From Pseudomonadota bacterium (GTDB lineage: Bacteria; Myxococcota_A; Bradymonadia; UBA4248): a stretch of 35,045 bases of DNA. The translations under genes were made by a program, and so were the position numbers. How positions within the stretch are numbered: the first letter of the stretch is position 1; every line of letters begins with the position of its first letter. This document shows, in pieces, positions 30,871 to 35,045 of this stretch. The DNA is taken from positions 1 to 35,045 of the forward strand of contig JAFUEE010000165.1 in assembly GCA_017464085.1 (NCBI GenBank), given 5' to 3'. The notes under the pieces were generated by a model that saw nothing but the letters and a program-made list of their open reading frames with translations, did not search any database and was not told the DNA's origin.

Positions 30871-33800
30871 TTATTTTACGAGCGAAATGCGGGCATACCC
30901 GTTACCCGTATGGCCAGTCTCTGTGCCGCCAGCGGGGGCAGGGATGGAGCCTGTGCCTGGTGTATTCTGAATAACTGACATATAGCTGACATTATTCAAT
31001 AGATACTTATTGGCATCAGTCGCATTGCCTGCTTTCCAGTTGGTGTAGTTTGCTGCTGTATGGATCCAGCCGGAACCGCCACCTGCATTGCCGCCGCAAT
31101 GAGCGCCGCCACCGCCGCCATACCAGCCGCCGCCTCCGCCGCCGCCATGACCGAAGCCTGTACCACCAAGGCCAAATGAACCCTTTTCATATCCGGAACC
31201 ACCAGAGGATACAGTTCCGCCACCGCCAAATGTGCCTTCGGAGCCAGTTGCGCTTACGCCGGATGCTCCGCCGCCTGCACCGCCTGTACTTGTGCGATCT
31301 GACACACCGCCGCCGCCACCAGCAACGATGACGCGTGCATATAGTGAATCTGTTCCCAGACGCATATCAGTGGCACCACCGCCACCGCCAATAAAGTTCG
31401 AATAGCCGTCACCAGTTACTTGGTTACCACCGCCATTGAAGCCGCCATGTTTGTTATTTAGTTGGCCAGTATAGTTGGTTCCGGCACCGCCAACATAAAC
31501 ATAAACTGTTGTAGTATCTGCAATATCAACAGTTCCTGCGACATATCCTCCACGACCGCCTTTGTCTTGATAGTCACCGCCATTAGCACCCCAGACTTCA
31601 AGTTTATAGGTTCCGCGCGGTAAAGTCGTGGTTTGGACTTTGCCCGTATAGGCGAAATTTTGAACTTCATCAATCTTTACAAGATTGAGTACGACAGGCG
31701 TGCTTGTCACATTGTAGCCAGTACCTGTGGCTTTTGCTGTCAGCGTAGCTTTGGCTGATGCGGTCGCGATGGCATTGAAATCTACGTTGACCGTAACGGT
31801 CTGCTCTGTATTCCAGTTGGACGGCGTGAACGTCAGCTGCGATTTTGAGAATGAAATCGCTTTCAAGTCAGAGGTGAGTGATACCGTGACATTTGAGGAA
31901 GGCTGAATGCCGAGCACGATGGTCGCTGTCGTATTCGGGGCGGCCTGGGAAATCGTGCTATTCTTTGCAGTAAGGACGACGGATGGGGCATCATCATCTG
32001 TAATTGTATAGACGGCTGAATAGCCTTCGATCTTGTCAAAATTCGTATCGGTCGAAGCGGCCACGAATTTGATCTGCGCTGTCTGTGTGCCGTCCGCAAT
32101 CTTGTCATCGACGACTTTGGCGCTCACTTCTTGCGGTGTCTTCCAGTTGGATGTCGTGAATGTCAGCGTCGTGGCACTAGATACCATGAGTTCGGAGGCG
32201 TCTGTGGAGGAAACAGTCACCTTGACGTCGGCAGTCGGCTGTGACTGGAGGCTGACTTTCATCGAGGTTGTGGAGCCGCTGCCCTCTGGGAAGGAGGCAG
32301 CATTCGAGTTGATCAGGAAGCCTGCGACATCGTTGTCGACTGTCGTGAATTCGACTTCTTTTGTCTTGTCGTTGAAGTTGGTGTCGCCGGAGCTCATCTT
32401 TATCACGACTTTGGATTTGATGTTGCCATCGACGATATCGTCATCCACTGAATTGACGAGGATATCTTGCGGAATATCCCAATGTTCCGGTTTGATGGTC
32501 AGCGACTTTTTGTTGATCTTGAGTTCGGTATCGTCTGTGATCGAGAGCGCGAGCGTGACCTCTTTGGTTGGCTTGGAGGTCAGCGAGACTGACATCGTCA
32601 CGGAGTCATTGCTGCCTTCTTTGACAATCGGTGAATCGCCCATCGCGACAAGGACGTCAGCTGTATCCTCGTCTATGACTTTGCCATCGATCTGAAGCGG
32701 TTCAAGATTGTAATCCTCATCTTCTGAGGATGTCGTAAAGGTCAGTTTGATGGGCTGGTCGCCATCAATAAAGAAATCAGAGATGCCCGTCAGGTTGACT
32801 TCGACACCTGTTTTCCAGTTTTCAGCATTGAGCGTGACTTCTGAAACGTCGAATTTTGCTTCTGTATCATCGTCGACCGCGAGGGTAACTTTGACATCTT
32901 TTTTAGGCTGTGTATTGAGTTTGATGAGGACTGGGCGATTCTGGCCTTCATGAAGTTCAAAGTCTTCTGCGGGAATATTGACGTTGAGGCCGGCGTGATC
33001 GTTGTCGATGTTCGTCGCCTTGATCGGGTTGAGCATGGTCCCGTTGTAATCTTCGTCATTCGACTCGGATGGGGAGAAGAAAATCGTGTAGTTGATGTTG
33101 CCATCGCGGATTTCATCATCGACGCCCTGGACCGTTATTGTCTGCGGTTCGCCCCAGTTGTCTTTGGTAAAGATGACTGTGGTCGGGGAGACGGTGCCCT
33201 CTTTGTCATTGGATGTCGAGAGCGTGAGGCGGACATCGGACGCGGGAATTGACGAGAGCTGGATGGTGAATGTCGCTGCCGGGGATTCCTGGTCTTCGTA
33301 TGTCGTGATGGCGGTTTCAGAGAAGATGAAGCCGGGCTTTGTCGTGTCGATGTTCGTCAGCTCGACGGATTCGGCCGAAAGCTCATTGAAATCAGGATCT
33401 TCCGAAACTGTCGTGACCTTGATCTGGTAAGTCTGGTCGCCATCTTTGAGATAATCATCTACGCCGGTCACGAGGATAGTCTGTTCGAGCTGCCAGTTTT
33501 CGGCATTGAAGAGGATATCGTCGCAAGCCGTCTCGACTTCTTTGTTCTGGCTCTCGGTAATGACTTCGCAGGTGATGTGAACATCTGCCGTAGGCGCGTT
33601 GTTGAGGCGGAGCTGGAGGGAAACGGTCTTGCCGCTTTCATCGCTTGCTTTGTCTTCCGGTTCGTCCAGCGCGATCGCGGGGGCTGTGATGAACTCGCAG
33701 TTGCCCTCGGCATTGCAGAACTTGCCGGTCGAGCACGGATCTTTGTCGAGGCAGATTTCGTAGGTGCAGTTGCCCTTGGAGCAGATCATGCCTTCGTCGC

Positions 33801-34611
33801 ATGCCATGTCCAGGCACTCGTTGTCCACGCATTTGCCGCCTTTGCAGGTACGGCCTTCTTCGCAGAAATAGTCGATGCAGGCGGTCTCTTCGCAGAGCCC
33901 CTTGATGCACTGATAGCCTTCGTTGCAGGTCTTGTCCTGGCAGCCGTCATCGACACATTCGCCTTTGGAGCATGTCTTGCCTTCGCCGCAATCCTTTTCA
34001 GCGCCATCTTCGATACATGCGTCATCGATGCAGTGGGCTTTGATGCATGTCTGAGCATCGCCGCAGGTAATCCCTTCGCATGGATCGATATCGACGCATT
34101 CCCCGTCTTTTTCGCGGTCGCAGCGCGTGTTGTCGGGGCATGTCTTGTTTGCGCACGGGTCGATGTCCACGCAAGTCAGGTTTACGCATTCCTGTTTGTC
34201 TGTGCAAAGCGAGCACGGATCTTCAGGCGGATCTATACAGGTCTTGGTCGCAGGGTCGCAGACTTTGCCGTCGGTGCATTCAGGGCAAGGATTTTCAATC
34301 GGCTTGTCCTTGCAGACGCCGTCTTCGCATGTCTGATCAGTGCCGCATTTGGCACATGGGTCGTCGATTGGCTTGTCCTTGCAGACGCCGTCTTCGCATG
34401 TCTGGTCTGTGCCGCATTTGTCGCACGGATCGCCGACGTCTTTGGGCTCGCATTTGCCGTTGACGCATTCTTCCGCGTCTGTGCAAACGCTGTCGCCGCA
34501 TTTGTTCTTTGAGCCCGATGCACCTGAGCTGTCATCGCCGCATCCTGCAAAGCCAAGCGCCAAGGCGGCACAGCAGGCGAATGCAAGCCTACGTTTTGAG
34601 TTCTCACTCAT
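30871..34611 (-). CDS. Giant surface lipoprotein: Cys-rich, Calx-beta-like repeats, glycine-rich domain
   Basis: 1246 residues from the ATG at 34611, with GGAG seven bases before; an ATG at 34644 is rejected. The lipobox ends in FAGC, acylated Cys24. Residues 38-305 are cysteine-rich (about a dozen short repeats; two nearly identical 23-residue units with CGTDQTCEDGVCKDKPI). Residues about 311-980 form six repeats of about 100 residues of the Calx-beta-like type (NWxxPQxxxVxxVDDxxxDG, then ...Nxxx...xxDNDxAG). Residues 985-1246 are a glycine-rich domain, beginning FAYTGKVQTTTLPRGTYKLE and including GGGGGATDMR and RVIVAGGGGG, matching the bacterial and receptor-kinase (ALK/LTK) glycine-rich family. 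Most likely a surface adhesin or matrix protein on the outer leaflet. Promoter and terminator-like hairpin are noted separately. Confidence 0.85.
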   Translation of the reverse strand: MSENSKRRLAFACCAALALGFAGCGDDSSGASGSKNKCGDSVCTDAEECVNGKCEPKDVGDPCDKCGTDQTCEDGVCKDKPIDDPCAKCGTDQTCEDGVCKDKPIENPCPECTDGKVCDPATKTCIDPPEDPCSLCTDKQECVNLTCVDIDPCANKTCPDNTRCDREKDGECVDIDPCEGITCGDAQTCIKAHCIDDACIEDGAEKDCGEGKTCSKGECVDDGCQDKTCNEGYQCIKGLCEETACIDYFCEEGRTCKGGKCVDNECLDMACDEGMICSKGNCTYEICLDKDPCSTGKFCNAEGNCEFITAPAIALDEPEDKASDESGKTVSLQLRLNNAPTADVHITCEVITESQNKEVETACDDILFNAENWQLEQTILVTGVDDYLKDGDQTYQIKVTTVSEDPDFNELSAESVELTNIDTTKPGFIFSETAITTYEDQESPAATFTIQLSSIPASDVRLTLSTSNDKEGTVSPTTVIFTKDNWGEPQTITVQGVDDEIRDGNINYTIFFSPSESNDEDYNGTMLNPIKATNIDNDHAGLNVNIPAEDFELHEGQNRPVLIKLNTQPKKDVKVTLAVDDDTEAKFDVSEVTLNAENWKTGVEVNLTGISDFFIDGDQPIKLTFTTSSEDEDYNLEPLQIDGKVIDEDTADVLVAMGDSPIVKEGSNDSVTMSVSLTSKPTKEVTLALSITDDTELKINKKSLTIKPEHWDIPQDILVNSVDDDIVDGNIKSKVVIKMSSGDTNFNDKTKEVEFTTVDNDVAGFLINSNAASFPEGSGSTTSMKVSLQSQPTADVKVTVSSTDASELMVSSATTLTFTTSNWKTPQEVSAKVVDDKIADGTQTAQIKFVAASTDTNFDKIEGYSAVYTITDDDAPSVVLTAKNSTISQAAPNTTATIVLGIQPSSNVTVSLTSDLKAISFSKSQLTFTPSNWNTEQTVTVNVDFNAIATASAKATLTAKATGTGYNVTSTPVVLNLVKIDEVQNFAYTGKVQTTTLPRGTYKLEVWGANGGDYQDKGGRGGYVAGTVDIADTTTVYVYVGGAGTNYTGQLNNKHGGFNGGGNQVTGDGYSNFIGGGGGATDMRLGTDSLYARVIVAGGGGGVSDRTSTGGAGGGASGVSATGSEGTFGGGGTVSSGGSGYEKGSFGLGGTGFGHGGGGGGGWYGGGGGAHCGGNAGGGSGWIHTAANYTNWKAGNATDANKYLLNNVSYMSVIQNTPGTGSIPAPAGGTETGHTGNGYARISLVK

Positions 34612-34626
34612 ATCCACACTCCTTAA

Positions 34627-34656
34627 ATAAAAATGCCTCATCAACGCGATAAGGCA
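34627..34656 (-). promoter_or_regulatory. Terminator-like hairpin in the leader of the giant lipoprotein
   Basis: Read on the minus strand: arms TGCCTTATC (34656-34648) and GATGAGGCA (34642-34634), nine pairs including one G-T, loop GCGTT, then TTTTTATTT. It lies between the candidate promoter and the ribosome binding site, so it may be an attenuator, or the terminator of a transcript entering from the right. Confidence 0.5.
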
Positions 34657-34668
34657 ACCAGTATGTCT

Positions 34669-34697
34669 AATATGATACGCTTATGATTGAAAGTCAA
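34669..34697 (-). promoter_or_regulatory. Candidate sigma-70 promoter of the giant lipoprotein
   Basis: On the minus strand TTGACT (34697-34692), 17-base spacer, CATATT (34674-34669). Start of transcription would be near 34662, giving a leader of about 50 bases containing the terminator-like hairpin. Confidence 0.5.
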
Positions 34698-34787
34698 CGA
34701 GTGATACAGATGCTTACACGCTTTAATGATTTTGATTAAATATCCTTTGGCATGTAATCGCCTTTGCTGGCATGTCGTGAGGGGCGC

Positions 34788-34872
34788 GGCCTATGCTGCG
34801 CATACGGCCTGCGTGCGGCGGATATTTCATCCGCCGCCGCGCCGCCCGCTATCGGCTGCGCGATACGCGGGC
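34788..34872. repeat. Three hairpins, two of them bulged family copies
   Basis: 34788-34809: GGCC/GGCC, TATGC/GCATA, loop TGC, unpaired C at 34805. 34815-34837: perfect arms GCGGCGGAT/ATCCGCCGC, loop ATTTC, no bulge. 34844-34872: GCCCGC/GCGGGC, TATCG/CGATA, six-base loop, unpaired C at 34866. Both bulged copies have the same (reverse) orientation. Confidence 0.8.
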
Positions 34873-34905
34873 GATAACTTGACTATTTTCAACCAGGCGA
34901 GTTAT

Positions 34906-35045
34906 GGGTAGTGTCCATAAAAGTTCGCAAAAACCAGAAATCCAGTCTCGGCGAACATCACCTAACATAATTTTGGAGAGAACTTGCATCAATGTATGCC
35001 CTCCCCGTGTTTTGCCAATTGTCAGTATACTCGATAATGTAGGCC
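34906..35045. mobile_element. Probable left end of an insertion sequence (partial)
   Basis: GGGTAGTGTCCATAAAAG (34906-34923) has the look of an insertion-sequence terminal inverted repeat, and base composition changes at this point away from the GC-rich hairpin block. A minus-strand frame ending 52 bases inside (stop at 34958-34960) fits a transposase gene ending near the element's edge. The other end and family lie outside the window, so this cannot be confirmed here. Confidence 0.35.
34958..35044 (-). CDS. C-terminal fragment, possible transposase
   Basis: 28 codons and a TGA on the minus strand, entering from beyond the right edge (YIIEYTDNWQ, then GRAYIDASSL). No motif can be named. Support is only positional: it ends just inside a probable insertion-sequence terminus. 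It could also be chance. Confidence 0.3.
   Translation of the reverse strand, partial: AYIIEYTDNWQNTGRAYIDASSLQNYVR

Larger units (their letters stand above)
34612..35045. other. Right-end region without a complete gene
   Basis: A 434-base stretch upstream of the giant lipoprotein. It contains a terminator-like hairpin (34627-34656), a candidate promoter (34669-34697), three hairpins (34788-34872), and the apparent end of an insertion sequence (34906 onward) with a partial minus-strand frame. No complete gene is present. Confidence 0.6.

Overview
The window looks like a chromosomal segment of an anaerobic, diderm, deltaproteobacterial-type organism, most likely in the Myxococcota/Bradymonadota direction. 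The evidence is two very large cysteine-rich surface lipoproteins (one IgGFc-binding type, one with Calx-beta-like repeats plus a glycine-rich domain), an FHA protein, a pair of ECF sigma factors, an O-antigen-ligase-like membrane protein, a PBP1A, and a two-gene 2-oxoacid:ferredoxin oxidoreductase, which points to anaerobic central metabolism. The taxonomic placement is inference from gene content; no rRNA, tRNA or CRISPR was seen.

Layout. 1-140 holds the tail of a gene cut by the window edge. 404-5538 (minus) is a probable operon: fused gamma-alpha and beta subunits of the oxidoreductase, a GldG-like ABC-transporter auxiliary protein, and a hypothetical protein overlapping it. 5842-9260 (minus) is a coupled pair: a class A penicillin-binding protein (probable TTG start) followed by a secreted TPR/membrane protein. 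9495-10829 (minus) is a MATE efflux protein. 11376-16126 (plus) holds an FHA protein, a terminator, a 728-residue helical protein with a structured leader, and two tandem ECF sigma factors. 16127-20978 (minus) is an envelope pair: a LysM protein with a degenerate M23 domain and an O-antigen-ligase/TPR membrane protein. 21441-29000 (plus) carries elbB, a giant acidic protein with a C-terminal membrane/PH-like module, a hypothetical protein, ung, and an IgGFc-binding-type lipoprotein. 29161-30639 (plus) is a solitary, short type III Mod-like methyltransferase. 30871-34611 (minus) is a 1246-residue adhesin-like lipoprotein. The right edge seems to enter an insertion sequence.

The most unusual signal is not a gene. 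At least fourteen intergenic hairpins share one architecture: a variable GC-rich outer stem, one unpaired G on one arm (always in the context C-G-T), then an inner stem usually starting TAT, and a loop that is mostly three bases. Both stems change between copies with compensating changes, while the single-base bulge is always kept. Copies occur singly, in tandem pairs, and in one five-copy array (21149-21323). They lie in convergent, co-directional and divergent gaps, so they are not simply terminators. They look like a REP-type or otherwise mobilised palindrome family with a defined polarity.

Relations between genes: envelope building is the common theme (PBP1A, LysM protein, polymer ligase, surface lipoproteins, probable sigma control). 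The oxidoreductase, ElbB and Ung are housekeeping. The methyltransferase and the possible insertion-sequence end are the accessory parts.
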